Source: Argentina anserina (taxonomy: Eukaryota; Streptophyta; Magnoliopsida; Rosales; Rosaceae). From it: a stretch of DNA of 64,000 nucleotides. This document shows, one piece after another, positions 10,653 through 22,714 of this stretch. The DNA lies in assembly GCF_933775445.1 (NCBI RefSeq), contig NC_065877.1:34112694-34176693 (forward strand). The letters run 5' to 3'. The notes beneath the pieces were generated by a model. It was given only the letters and a program-made list of their open reading frames with translations, was not told where the DNA came from and did no database searches. The translations under genes were made by a program, and so were the position numbers. Positions within the stretch are counted from its first letter, which is position 1, and every line of letters starts with the position of its first letter.

Positions 10653-13592
10653 TGTAATAACCCTAATCTTTCAAACAATATTTGAGTTTGATTTGAATTC
10701 CATAAAATTGTGAAATTTAATTAGAATGAGTGTGAGTGGTTGCGACGTTATGAAACGAGAAACGGGAACGTTCTCGGAACGTTTTAATTCGAAAAACGTT
10801 ACGTTTCCGAACGAATTTATCGACTTTTATTCCGTCACTCGGTTGTGAAAACTTTCTTCACGGAAGTTGAAGAGCTCGTCGATACGAGTGCGTGAACATG
10901 TGACGCGGTCGAATCGGACATCGGACGCGAAAGTTATTAACGTCGGAAGTTCGTTTCCGATTTTGGAAACTAGTATAAAAAGGGATTTTATCAGCTAGGG
11001 TTTCCAAAAGTGGAAACCCCTCATTCTCTCTCTTCTCTCCGCCTCCCTCTTTTCTTTCTCTCTTCTCTCTCTTCCTCCCCGAGCTCTCTCCCTCTTCCTC
11101 TCGGCCTCACCACCGATCTCCCTTCGCAAGGGGACGTGGTCTTCACCGCCTAGCCCAGGAGCACCGCACGGCTCTCCTCTCCAAACCCCGAGCACGACGT
11201 CACTTTCCGCGCCACCGTGAGGCCTACGCGACGCTACCAAGCCTCTGCAACTCGCCGCCACTCGATCTCCGGCGATGCAAGGGCTCGGAGGAGGGCATCT
11301 CGACGTCAACCCTCACCCTTCGCACCCTCTGCCACCTGATTTGGGGCCAAATCACGTCGATTCAAGTTCATCCCGAGAGATTGAACATTGCCGACGAATC
11401 CGAGCTTCTCCGATGCAAGATAGGGGTTTGTAACTTCAAATCGAGGTATGGTTAGATGTAATTGATGGATTGTGTGTGTTTGTTGTTGGATTTTGATGGA
11501 TGGGAGACAGATCGGAGGAAGTGGGGAGAGGGAGGTTACCGCCACCTTAGGCGGCGCGTGTGGGAGCGTGGAGGGGTCTAGAGGCGGCGTGAGGCCGTGG
11601 AGAGGGACGGGGAAAGGAAAGGATTGGTTTTGGGCTCGGCGCGTGGGGCCCACGCGCGGCCTGCCGGCGGGTGGCGCGTGTACCCCACGCGCCGCCACGT
11701 GCGGCGGCGTGAACAGTGATTCCGAGAAGAGTAATTTTATAATTTATTTTTACGTATGGTAAATGTAAAAAGGTGAATTACATACGGTAAATGTAAAATT
11801 TATTTACATACGGTAAATGTAAAATTTATTTACATTCAGTAAATGTAAATTTAAATTACATATAGTAAAAGTAAAAAGTAATTTTGGAAGGGTAATACGG
11901 TAATTATTATTTACTGAAACAGTACGTACATTTAAATAGTATTTCTATGTACAAAAATACGTAAACAGTATGTACTCGTACAGAGATACGTACTGGATGT
12001 GTATTTGTACAGTAATACACAAATAGTAAATATGGGAACAGTGAATACGGGAACAGTGAATAGTGAACAGTAACAGTAAATTCGTAAAACCGAAAATTGC
12101 TGAACAGTAACCGATTATTACTGTTTCGGCATTTAAAGGTTTACGAAATGTTTCTAAATTCTTTTCTTATCTTTTCAAGGTGATCGATAAATCAAGGAAA
12201 AGAATTATCTTCGGAAATTGTGAAATTACGCTCGAATCAATAAGGTGAGTAAAATCTCACATATTTATGAATCCACCCTTACGGTGATTTCAAGATTTTT
12301 GCAAGAGATTAAATATTCAAATACGACATGTATACGATATAGTGGATTACATATATATTGTATAAATGGTAATAAGTACATATATATATATAGTTTGCTA
12401 TATTATATACTGTTATGAATTCATTTGAAATTAGTCATTTCGATGACGAGCATGTGAATTAGTTTGTACATGACTTTAATATGAAGTTTGTTAAACGTTT
12501 TGTCTTCGGACGTGTTTATAAATTATGACGTGTATATGATATAGTGGAGTATATATGTATTGTAATAATGGTAAATAAATACATATATATATATATAGTT
12601 TGCTATATAATATACTGTTATAATTTTATCGTGATGATGTCATATTGATGACAAGATTTTATCGAGCATGTGGTTTTTGATTTGTAGAATATGATATGAG
12701 ATTATTGTACGTGATTTAACATGGAGATTGTTAAAATGTTGATTTGTCTTCGGACTTGATTTGGTACAATATGATGTGAGATTATTGTATGTGTTTGGCA
12801 AGTCGGAACCTAGTCTTTGGCCGGGCGAAAGTTACGATACAGTTAGAGCTCTAGTATGTCTGCCGTAGTACTGCATGTGAGGTAACTGGTGGTTATCTGC
12901 TCATGGGTACTCAGATTGTTTTGGATGTTGGGTAGCGGGTGGCTATCCAATATCGGCGGTGTATTACGAGAGGGGTAATAGATGTGTACCAGCGTTCTTG
13001 GTACCCGTAATATAAATGCTTTTGGGTAACCAGAAGGGTTACTTAATTTCTCATGAGCGTTTTATTTCATATTTCTTTGGGACGACCAGATGGGCCGTCC
13101 ATTGACTCATGAGTGCATTTATATTTGTTAATTTGTGATTTTTCGCTTATATTGATATGCGAATTATATTTTCATTTTACTCATACGAGCTATAAGCTTA
13201 CCGGGTTTGTGTTTACAATCCCGGTGCACTAATTCGATGGTGTAGGGGATAATTCCGCAGGTGTTGATTAGTGGAGATTGAGTGACGACTCCGGAGACTC
13301 GAAGTCGTTCGTATCCTGCTTGTGGTGAGGTTTCTAGCGTGGATTTGTGTGTGAGAATTGGTGTGGTTTTAATTGTGAGTTTGTGAGAGATTGTGATGAT
13401 TATTACATTTCCAGTTTTATGTATGGATTATAAATTTGGGTTGTAATAATTGGTTTGTCTGAGTTGTATTGAGAACTCAGTAATGATCCGCTGTGACATT
13501 TTAAATGATTTCGATTTCTTTGAGATTGTTTTTAGTGTTCTAACGATTTTGAAATTTTGAGTTTTTAGGCTCGAAATTTTAAAGACGTTACA
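10653..13592 (+). mobile_element. Solo LTR of the same gypsy family
   Basis: Starts TGTAATAACCCTAATC and ends AAAGACGTTACA, 2,940 bp, colinear with the 3' LTR at 5515-8284 but clearly diverged. It is flanked by a perfect 5-bp target-site duplication AGTTC (10648-10652 and 13593-13597), with no internal region and no partner LTR. This is the standard product of unequal recombination between the two LTRs of one element. It still has TATAAAA at 10974-10980 and a splice-like leader. Confidence 0.95.
10974..10980 (+). promoter_or_regulatory. TATA box of the solo LTR
   Basis: TATAAAA at the position matching TATAAATAG of the full element, followed by a CT-rich leader. It could drive read-through transcription toward BAHD copy 2, about 4.7 kb downstream. 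Activity is unknown. Confidence 0.5.
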
Positions 13593-15708
13593 AGTTCAAG
13601 TTCCGATTCATTAATTACCTAAACATGTTTCTAGGTGACAAAACTAGCAACACATTTAGTAAGTATTTTAAGTGTAGAAGCCTAAAGATTCAACATGCAT
13701 CAACATCAATTAAAAGTAAAATGAATTCATTAGCACATGAGTTTAGCTAAGGCTAGCCTAGCCTCAAATCCAACTACTCACAACCCATTAAATACAACAA
13801 ACTTGAAAATGAAATACATCAAAAGAGAAGTAGAGTAAAGAGAGAAAAGATTACCAAGGATTTGGTACAAATAATACCAAACCGTACCTCTAAAGGTTCA
13901 CTACCCACAAAGATGTAATAAGAAAGAAAGTGCTTCTAAGTATGGTATTAATGGGTTCTAACAAATGAAGAACTCCATGAATACCATACTTTATCCACAC
14001 AATCTATGAACAAAGAACAAGGGTTGAGGATGAAGATGAGTGGAGGATGAAGAGAGTGAAGTGAGTATGACTTTGGTAAAAACCCCACACTATCACAACT
14101 CTTTATTCTAACTCAAATCTATGAAACAAGTCTGTGATTGATCAAATGTGTAAAAGATCTTTAGTTTTTGGTGAAAACCCAAGACACCTTACACTTCTCT
14201 TTGCACAACTTGATATCTATGACTTAGGGCTAAGAAAACTATGTTAAATCTATGGAAATGATAAAGTTTTGATGAAGTTTTAGTGTGGTGAAGGAGATTG
14301 CACGAATTTGGGAAGAATGAGGATATTTAAAGGCCTTAAGGTCACAAATGAATTGTGGAGATGTAAGGGGATGAATGGCTAAATATGGTGGACAAATGTG
14401 AAAGCAAAAATTGTGGATCTTGTTCTTGAAATGGTCCCTTTCATTTGTCTTCTTCTATTTTAAATTTAAATCCCCAATTCATGAAGCACAAATTGTGGAT
14501 TTTCTTCTTGAAATTGTCTCATTCATTTGTCTTCTTCTATTTTGAATTTAAATTATAAATCAAAATCCACAATTCATGATTCACCAATTTGCTTCATTGA
14601 CTTATTAACTTTAGCCACCACCATTTTCGGCAACCGCATTCTCATCACCGGAGGTTAACCGGCATTTTCCGGTGTTGACTTTTGTTTCTTGTGAAATCTC
14701 CACATTTGCTCTTTTTAGCTTGAAACTTTCACCTGAATCCAGAATGTGCGCTAAATTCACGCATTTTTGACGTGTTTTCGATCATTTGTACATTTTCCTA
14801 GCATGAGTAGGAAACGTAATAAGAAAGAAAGAAATAAATATAAAAAGATAAAGCAAAAGAATAAGAATAAGACAAGCATTACTATGTTAATATTAACCTA
14901 ACATAGATAATTACCAAAACATAAGTATTACATTTATTATCTACCTTAATTTAAATTAAAATTGCAAACAGAATTTATATAATTTTAGTAATAATAATGA
15001 GTCACAAGAAATCTACAATTAGTTATTTAAAAGAGAATTTAATTCACTATAGTTGACTAATTAAATTTAAATAGTGGCAACCTATGTAATTCTTTTTAAA
15101 ACAAAAGACAATTTATAAGCTTAATTGACAATATTTAAAAAAATATTAGAATTAAATAATATATGAGTTTATTTTAAAAGCATGAGTAAAAAATGGGTGT
15201 AAAACTAAATACCCTTTAATAATTTAATATGATAGAGTAGAATGAGTTATCAGTAGATAGACAAAGGACGCGCTTGTCATTGACTAGTAGAGTACTAGAG
15301 TATGTGATTTGAATTGAAATTGGCCGGATCATAACCGAATCAGAAAAATTCAACAGTCATTGTTGTTTTTTTTTTTCTTAAAGTACCGGAAATTCCAAAA
15401 CCTCCCGCTAATTTGCTCACTACACCATCACGGGAAGTTTTCTTGATCACGACAGATAGAGCACCCTAAAGTTGTTTCCCACAAAAGTCCCATGCCACTT
15501 CGTACACAGGCGAGATTGTCATGTAATTAAGTGAGCTAGTTCTTTTCGCTTTATGACCAACACATGCACTTCCGTCATAAATTTGTAATGCTTGTATACA
15601 TTTGTACTATATGTATTATATGGAAAGTACATATAAACTGATAAACATAGAGACTGAGAGACCTCCGGGATAATAAGATTGTCCTTACTTCTAGCCCTCC
15701 ATTCGTCA
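13593..15708. other. Intergenic DNA upstream of BAHD copy 2
   Basis: AT-rich and without a coding signal. A diverged tandem pair of about 82 bp lies at 14411-14574 (TTGTGGATCTTGTTCTTGAA and TTGTGGATTTTCTTCTTGAA starts). A poly-T run is at 15367-15377. The last 200 bp should hold the copy 2 promoter, but I cannot pick a convincing TATA box. Confidence 0.5.
14411..14574. repeat. Diverged tandem repeat, 2 copies of about 82 bp
   Basis: The two units start TTGTGGAT at 14411 and 14493 and share CATTTGTCTTCTTCTATTTT further along. Several substitutions separate them, so this is an old local duplication. Confidence 0.6.
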
Positions 15709-17082
15709 ATGGCGCAACCAAACTCGGTGAAAGTAATCAAGGTTTGCAGGGTGACTCCATTCAAGGGTTCACCGGATTCTGCCCCACCAGAGGATCAGTA
15801 CTTGCTTTCACTAACCTTCTATGACTTGATCTGGCTAAGGTTTCCAACAATTCAACGCATTTTCTTCTTCCAAACACCTTCATGCCCTAATTCCATACTC
15901 CCCAACCTCAAAACCTCACTCTCTTACACTCTCAAACACTTTCTTCCCCTCGCCGGAAATCTCACATGGCCCCAAGACTCCTCAACACCTGTCTTCGGCT
16001 ATGCCAAAGGTGACACCGTTTCGCTCACTATAGCCAAGTACTCTAATCCTGAAGACTTCCACCACCTATCCGGAAGCCAATTTATTGAAGCCGAAAAGTA
16101 CCATCCCCTCGTTCCCCAACTTGAAGCTTCTGCACCGATAGCTTTGCAGGTAACTCTGTTTCCCAACAACGGTTTTTCCATCGGCACAGTCATGCACCAC
16201 GCCGTCATGGACGGAAAATCTTACACCTCGTTCATTAAGTCATGGGCTCACGTATGCAAACATATAGTTGAATCCGGATCCTCCTGTACCATTTCATTAC
16301 CGCAACAGCTAGAACCATTTTATGATAGAACCGTCGTTCGAGACCAGGCGGGGCTCGCAGAACTCTACTCTAGCCACTACCTGAATGACCACGGCCCCAA
16401 CAACAGAAGCGTAACGCCTTCCTTGCATTCAATAATGGACGTTAAACCAGACTCGATCAGAGGCACATTTGAGCTCACACGCGAGAAAATACAAGCACTT
16501 AGAGAGCATGTGGTGAAGACTGTAAAGGCTTTTGATTCATCTTCACTTCATTTATCAACGTTTTCTTTGACATGCGCATTCTGTTGGGTTTGCTCAGTCA
16601 AGGCTCAAGAAATCAAAGGCGGCAAAACCGCTTTAATTTTTGCAATGGATGCTAGGGCTCGCTTGGATCCTCCTATACCCGCAACGTATTTTGGAAACTG
16701 CGTTGTGGGTGGTGTAGCAGTTGCAGAAACAAAAGAGCTAGTGGGAGATGATGGCTTGGTTGTGGCATTAAGTGCAATTACCGAAGCTTTTACGAGTTTA
16801 ATTAAAAAGGGGGTCCTGAATGGGGCGGAGTCGTGGATGTCCAACTTCATTGATTTTTCCCTATATGAGAGGGTGTTTTCGGTGGCTGGTTCACCACGCT
16901 TTGAGGTTTATGATACGGATTTTGGATGGGGGAGGCCGAAGAGGACCGAGGTGGTTTCGATAGATAAGACGGGAGCCATCTCTCTCTCAGCTAGCAGGAA
17001 TGGCGGTGGAGCGGTTGAGGTTGGGCTGGTTCTGGACAAACAGTATATGAAGACTTTTGCTACTTTATGTGATGCAATTTAA
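15709..17082 (+). CDS. BAHD acyltransferase copy 2 (anthocyanin/phenolic glucoside acyl- or malonyltransferase-like), intact
   Basis: Single-exon ORF of 457 aa, the usual BAHD length. ATG 15709 begins MAQPNSVKVIKVCRV, the normal family N-terminus; the frame extends upstream only through a TTG. The catalytic HXXXD motif is HAVMD at 164-168, where His acts as the general base. YFGNC is at 327-331 and the structural DFGWG motif is at 404-408, followed by GRPKRTEVVSIDKTGAISLS. YFGNC together with the absence of introns places it in the anthocyanin/flavonoid and phenolic-glucoside acyltransferase clade, which moves malonyl or hydroxycinnamoyl groups from CoA to sugar hydroxyls in the cytosol. The acyl donor and acceptor cannot be read from sequence. 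It is the only one of the four array members here that keeps a full-length ORF and all catalytic motifs, so it probably carries the enzyme function of the locus. Confidence 0.95.
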   Translation: MAQPNSVKVIKVCRVTPFKGSPDSAPPEDQYLLSLTFYDLIWLRFPTIQRIFFFQTPSCPNSILPNLKTSLSYTLKHFLPLAGNLTWPQDSSTPVFGYAKGDTVSLTIAKYSNPEDFHHLSGSQFIEAEKYHPLVPQLEASAPIALQVTLFPNNGFSIGTVMHHAVMDGKSYTSFIKSWAHVCKHIVESGSSCTISLPQQLEPFYDRTVVRDQAGLAELYSSHYLNDHGPNNRSVTPSLHSIMDVKPDSIRGTFELTREKIQALREHVVKTVKAFDSSSLHLSTFSLTCAFCWVCSVKAQEIKGGKTALIFAMDARARLDPPIPATYFGNCVVGGVAVAETKELVGDDGLVVALSAITEAFTSLIKKGVLNGAESWMSNFIDFSLYERVFSVAGSPRFEVYDTDFGWGRPKRTEVVSIDKTGAISLSASRNGGGAVEVGLVLDKQYMKTFATLCDAI

Positions 17083-17822
17083 GACCTTAATTTGGAAGAA
17101 GTATCGAGGTAGTTATCTGAGATATTGAGAGAGTAAGACTATATCAAAAACTCTGTTCGAATAAACTGAATGTTAATGCATTATAACATGAATTTCGGGT
17201 ACGTTAGTAAGGAAGATTTATAATGTAGCTTAATTCCTAATATATTCCTCATAATGCACTTCAAGACCTGAGCTATGCGAGGTGATACAATTATTATATG
17301 TTTATTCACTTTATTGCTAATTGATTTGGACACACTTGCAGCGCTTGGAATAATTTTCGTGCCACCAGTTGAACATTAAAACAACTTGGAACGTAGTACT
17401 CCATCGATTAATCGATCTCTCTCCGCCGCTTGAACAAAATGTATATATCTGGCAAATCTCCTTTCCTTCTGCGATCACGTACGTACATACGCCACATATT
17501 CTGACTCGAATACAGAGCAGAGAGTTATCTAGAAATTCTAAGCCCTAGCTACATAGCAAAAATAGCATGCCGGCCTGCATTTTGTTTGGTTCATACTTTA
17601 TACGGCCCCCACCAGCTATCAAACTTGGATAATACTTAACCATACAACTCTTATCGTCCGAGGCTCATAAATGACACCACGGTATCGCAACACACATCTA
17701 TATATATCCCCTAGATTTATATGATACGCATGCAAATTTGGTTATTTGCTCATGATCAAAAGCCTTGATCGAACACGTACTCAAGCTCAAATTTGGTTAT
17801 AACCCTTATCCAATAGCTCCCG
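17083..17822. other. Intergenic DNA between BAHD copies 2 and 3
   Basis: Holds the likely 3' UTR of copy 2 and the decayed upstream region of copy 3. I see no ORF or repeat of note. Confidence 0.5.
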
Positions 17823-17938
17823 CACCCAAACACATCGGTCCATATAGTAGAGATTTTCAGGGTGACACCGCAACCCGGCACACCGGACTCCACCGCCAAC
17901 GTGCCAGATCTGTCCCTTCCTCTAACCTACTTTGACCT
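17823..17938 (+). pseudogene. BAHD copy 3, N-terminal remnant
   Basis: Reads in one frame as HPNTSVHIVEIFRVTPQPG and on to DLSLPLTYFD, matching residues about 3-39 of copies 2 and 4. The codon expected to be the start (before HPN) is not ATG: the bases before it read TAGCTCCCG. The frame runs directly into the copia LTR at 17939. It belongs with 22715-23767; about 64 codons between the two parts are missing. Confidence 0.8.
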
Positions 17939-18943
17939 TGTTATAAGAACAGTGATATGTTGCATATATAATTTAACAAATTAAATTATAAATAATTATA
18001 AAACAGAAACGAAGAACACGAAAAGAAATTCAACCAAAATACCGAACGATTGATTATGGAAGAACTAATCGAGACGTGTGTGATACCACACTGTCCTTAA
18101 GACGTTTACGCCTCCTCTACCGGTGCAAGGATGCTTGGCGCTTGTCTCTCAGGATATAACGACTAAACGATTATAGGAAGTTGCACTACTAACTAGAACT
18201 TTCAACAAACTCGAAATGTACTTATTTCTATCACCAGAGAAAAGCTAAGAATTTTTAGAGTGGGAGAGGATTGTGTTTCGAATGAGATGGTTTTACAATG
18301 AAAGGATAATGGCTATTTATACTGTGAGGATTTGCAATCAATAATTAATAGGATGGTTGTTATAGAAATCAAAAGATCATAACATATATGAGCTACATAT
18401 GTTACAAACATTGATTTCAATTCTGTTATAATTCTCCATAACACACAATAACTCAGTTGTTACAAAAGAAGAATTTGAACAGTCAAGAGAATTTGAAAAG
18501 TCAGAACCGAATTTTCAGAAATGCAAAAAGAATCTGCGTTCCGACCCTCAATTCGGTGTTGCATTCGTGTCCGCAGGTCGCACGGACATACACGAGTTTC
18601 CCTTGTGACCTCGGATTTGCACCCCCCTTGCGCGTGCGCGAGAGGGTATAAGGGGGCTTACACACTTTACAATCCATACACAATGGATTATATATAAAGT
18701 CTTTTCAACACTTCTATTTTTCAATGTGGGACAAATACATTTCCCTCATTCTAAGTAGCCATCTTTGAGTGACAATTTCTTATTCACCCACAAACCAAAT
18801 TACACAAACAAACATATGATCTTGTAGCCCTCATTATGGAGAACTCAAATCTATGTTCATCTTTGATTAATTATAAGTTTAACTTAATTTAATTAATCAA
18901 TTAAAATTTGGTTTTAAATGGTTTTTCCAACCATTTTCCAACA
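17939..18943 (-). repeat. copia LTR, left arm (minus orientation)
   Basis: On the minus strand it starts TGTTGGAAAATGG and ends CTTATAACA, giving TGTT...AACA termini, 1,005 bp. The polypurine tract CATGTGGGGAAT lies just before it on the minus strand (18944-18955), so it is a 3' LTR. Confidence 0.88.
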
Positions 18944-19522
18944 ATTCCCCACATGAATGAAATTGGCCACCAAAGACTCGATAGAATTTGGTGATAGATT
19001 TCTACGGTTGAAACCTACATAGGATAGGTAGGTTTGACCCTTTGAACCTTCCCTTATAAAAATATGCTTACTTTACTAACTAAATAGTAGACGCGATGTC
19101 TTTGAACTATTCGTCATTTGTGTAAATGATGACATACTTTACACATGAGTCTCTCTGGTACACTTCGGTTCTCATTTTTGTGCCCATTTTGGCCATGGAA
19201 CAGACGCCTGGTTCTGCAAGTAGTTTGATAAAAGTTATGCCCTCAATAACTCCCCTAGAAGCGGCCCCACTTCTCTCTTGCATAGATGATCTCTTAATTA
19301 AGAGTAACCCGCATTACTCTGCTCGATTTCTCGACGCATAAAAATCATTAAAAGTTTTTAGCTTAACCTCATCCATACGGGTATCACTGTTTTTTATCAT
19401 AGGAATGGACTTGGGGAACTCCCCACAGTGATCCGAACTAATCTCTACAATTTGGTTTTCCCTTTTGAACCTAGATCTTGGGATCTCTAGTCAGCTAGGT
19501 TGGGTATCCACTGTAGTGATTT

Positions 19523-21446
19523 TTAATTTCCAATGGGCTTTAGTCCCATTCCCTTCGATGATTTTTCAACTAACTCTCTGTTTAACCCTTTGGTTAAAGG
19601 ATCAACAATATTATCCTTAGACTTTACATAGTCTATAGAGATACCTCCAGTTGAGAGTAGTTGTCTAATGGTATTATGTCTTCGACGAATGTGTCTAGAC
19701 TTACCATTATACATCTTGCTCTGTGCCCTGCTAATTGCAGATTGACTATCACAATGTATACCAATCGCAGTCACATGTTTTGTCCATCTAGGAATGTCCT
19801 CTATGAACTGGCGGAACCATTCTGCTTCCTCCCCACATTTGTCTAGTGCTACAAACTCAGACTCCATTGTGGATCTAGTTATAACTGTTTGGTTTGAGGA
19901 CTTCCAGGACACGGCTGCACCCCCTAGCGTAAATACATATCCGCTAGTAGACTTTGAGTCTTTCATGTCAGATATCCAGTTCGCATCAGTGAACCCTTCT
20001 ATAACAGCTGGGTATGATGTGTAGTGCAACACATAGATACGAGTATACCTTAGGTATTTGAGTACTCTTCCAATCGCTTGCCAATGCATAGCTCCAGGAT
20101 TACTCGTGTACTTACTTAGCTTATGAACCGCATAAGCTAGATCTGGTCTTGTACAACTTGTTAAGTACATTAGACTCCCAATTATTCTTGAATACTGTAA
20201 TTGAGAAACACTTTCACCTTATTCTTGGACAAATGTAAATTCATATCTACAGGAGTTCTGACAATTCCAGAACCTTCCTTGTCAAATTTCCCAAGAATAT
20301 TGTCCACATAGTGTGTTTGACTCAACACTAGCCCTTCTGATGTTCTCGTAATTTTAATTCCTAAAATGACATCAGCAAGTCCCAAGTCTTTCATGTCAAA
20401 CTTAGAATTCAACATGTCTTTAGTAGACTTAATCATCTTATCGTTGCTCCCAACGATAAGCATATCATCCACATACAGACATAGAATGATATATCTATTT
20501 TCAGTGTCTTTGACATATACACACTTATCACCTTCATTTATTCTAAATTCACTGGTGATTAGGGGTGGGCATAAAAAACGGAAATCTCGATCCCGTCCCG
20601 ATCCCGTCCCGAAATTCGTAGGGACGGGACGGGACGGAGGTCTAAAAATGTTCGTCCCGCCCCAATCCCGTCCTGTTTCATAATAGTAGGATGCGACGTG
20701 GGACGAATAATTTATATCCCGCTTCGTCCCATCCCGTCCCACCTTTAATGAAAACTTAAAAATTCTTATATATTTGTATCAAAATGAAACTAATTTATGT
20801 TCTTAATAATTCCAAAATTATATCAATTCAAATAATAATGGTAAATTATAATATTTTGAACATAATATGTATTTTTTTGGTTAAAATTTCATTATTAAAT
20901 GTTATTTTGTTAATGAAAAAGTAAAAATATAGGTTTTTATTTGACTTTATAGGAAGGTGGGATTTGTCCCGTCCTGTCCCGATCCCGTCCCATCCCAACC
21001 GGGATTAATCCCGAGTGGGATGCATTCTTAAAAACCCTCGTCTCGTCCCGATCCCGTCCCGATTCAAAAGAGTGGGACGGGACGTTGGATGAGCTCTGTC
21101 CCGTCCCATCCCGTCCCGTGCCCACCCCTACTGGTGATCATGGCATTATCAAATTTCTCATGCCATTGTCTTGGTGCTTGTTTCAAGCCATATAATGACT
21201 TAACCAATCTGCATACCTTCTTATTATGAGAATGAGCAGAAAAACCTTCTGGCTGTTCCATGTAGATTTCTTCTTCTACATCTCCATTTAGGAAAGCCGT
21301 CTTTACATCCATTTAGTGTACTTCAAGTTTGCGCAACGCTGCAATTGCAAGTACCATCTGTATGGAGGTTATTCTCGTCACAGGAGAATAAGTCTCAAAA
21401 TAATCCAAACCCTCCTTTTGCCTATAGCCTTTAATAACAAGTCTAG
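19523..21446 (-). pseudogene. Truncated copia pol (reverse transcriptase and RNase H)
   Basis: On the minus strand the order is RT start (LVIKGYRQKEGLDYFETYS), then MDVKTAFLNGDVEEEIYMEQ, then, after a MITE insertion, CLYVDDMLIVGS (YVDD about 20460-20478), then RNase H with [20 protein letters not shown] and ending at 19523. Gag, protease and integrase are absent; the RT begins abruptly at 21446 where the inverted arm starts. Defects seen: a stop codon just before MDVKTAF (21313), the MITE at 20560-21130, and a one-base frameshift near 20210 before [12 protein letters not shown]. It cannot make an active enzyme. Confidence 0.9.
20560..21130. mobile_element. hAT-type MITE inside copia RT
   Basis: 571 bp bounded by perfect 12-bp terminal inverted repeats TAGGGGTGGGCA...TGCCCACCCCTA and an 8-bp target-site duplication CTGGTGAT (20552-20559 and 21131-21138). 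The 8-bp TSD is diagnostic of hAT. Subterminal regions are rich in CCCGTCCCGATCCCG repeats in inverted orientation, and the middle is AT-rich. No transposase. It inserted after the copia fragment was in place, and removing it rejoins the RT text. Confidence 0.95.
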
Positions 21447-21710
21447 GCGTGTGTTCCATGGCCAAAATGGGCACAAAAATGAGAACCGAAGTGTACCAGG
21501 GAGACTCCTGTGTAAAGTATGTCATCATTTACACAAATGACGAATAGTTCAAAGACATCGCGTCTACTATTTAGTTAGTAAAGTAAGCATATTTTTATAA
21601 GGGAAGGTTCAAAGGGTCAAACCTACCTATCCTATGCAGGTTTCAACCGTAGAAATCTATCACCAAATTCTATCGAGTCTTTGGTGGCCAATTTCATTCA
21701 TGTGGGGAAT

Positions 21711-22714
21711 TGTTGGAAAATGGTTGGAAAAACCATTTAAAACCAAATTTTAATTGATTAATTAAATTAAGTTAAATTTATAATTAATCAAAGATGAACA
21801 TAGATTTGAGTTCTCCATAATGAGGGCTACAAGATCATATGTTTGTTTGTGTAATTTAGTTTGTGGGTGAATAAGAAATTGTCACTTAAAGATGACTACT
21901 TAGAATGAGGGAAATGTATTTGTCCCACATTGAAAAATAGAAGTGTTGAAAAGACTTTATATAGAATCCATTGTGTATGGATTGTAAAGTGTGTAAGCCC
22001 CCTTATACCCGCTCACGCACGCGCAGGGGGGGTGCAAATCCGAGGTCACAAGGGAAACTCGTGTATGCCCGTGCGACCTGCGGACACGAATGCAACATCG
22101 AATTGAGGGTCGGAACGCAGATTCTTTTTGCATTTCCAAAAATTCGGTTCTAACTTTTCAAATTCTCTTGACTGTTCGAATTCTTCTTTTGTAACAACTG
22201 AGTTATTGTGTGTTATGGAGAATTATAACAGAATTGAAATCAATATTTGTAACATATGTAACTCATATATGTTATGATCTTTTGATTTCTATAACAACCA
22301 TCTTATTAATTGCTGATTACAAATCCTCACAGTATAAATAGTCACCATCCTTTCATTGTAAATTCATTCCATTCGAAACACAATCCTCTCCCACTCTCGA
22401 AATTCTTAGCTTTTCTCTGGTGATAGAAAAAGGTACCTTTCGAGTTCGTTGAAGGTTCTAGTTAGTAGTGCAACTTTCTATAATCATTTAGTCGTTATAT
22501 CCTGAGAGACAAGCGCCAAGCATCCTTGCACCGGTAAAGGAGGCGTAAACTTCTTAATGATAGTGTGGTATCACACACGTCTCGACTAGTTCTTCCATCA
22601 TCAATCGTTCGGTATTTTAGTTGAATTTCTTTTCGTGTTCTTCGTTTCTGATTTATAATTATTTATAATTCAGCCTATTAAATTATATATGCAATATATC
22701 ACTGTTTTATAACA
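21711..22714 (+). repeat. copia LTR, right arm (plus orientation)
   Basis: Starts TGTTGGAAAATGG directly after the polypurine tract TGTGGGGAAT (21701-21710) and ends TTTTATAACA. It is a 3' LTR in plus orientation, about 1,004 bp, the inverted counterpart of 17939-18943 with scattered mismatches. Confidence 0.88.

Larger units (their letters stand above)
17939..22714. mobile_element. Composite copia element with inverted LTRs inside BAHD copy 3
   Basis: The two ends are inverted copies of about 1.27 kb (17939-19209 and 21445-22714). Each arm consists of LTR, polypurine tract and part of the copia 3' untranslated region; the arms differ by a few percent. Between them is a truncated copia reverse transcriptase-RNase H on the minus strand, itself split by a hAT MITE. 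A normal retrotransposon has direct LTRs, so this is rearranged. The bases flanking it (GACCT left, TCATT right) do not match, and about 64 codons of the host BAHD gene are gone. Two opposite insertions of the same family followed by an internal deletion would explain all three facts; template switching during reverse transcription is the alternative. Confidence 0.85.

Noticed and set aside
18501..18683. 60-aa ORFs mirrored at 18501-18683 and 21971-22153
   Set aside because: They are the same copia LTR sequence in opposite orientation, not genes.
17939..22714. A standard copia element with direct LTRs
   Set aside because: The LTRs are inverted and each is preceded by its own polypurine tract; there is no 5' LTR, gag or integrase.
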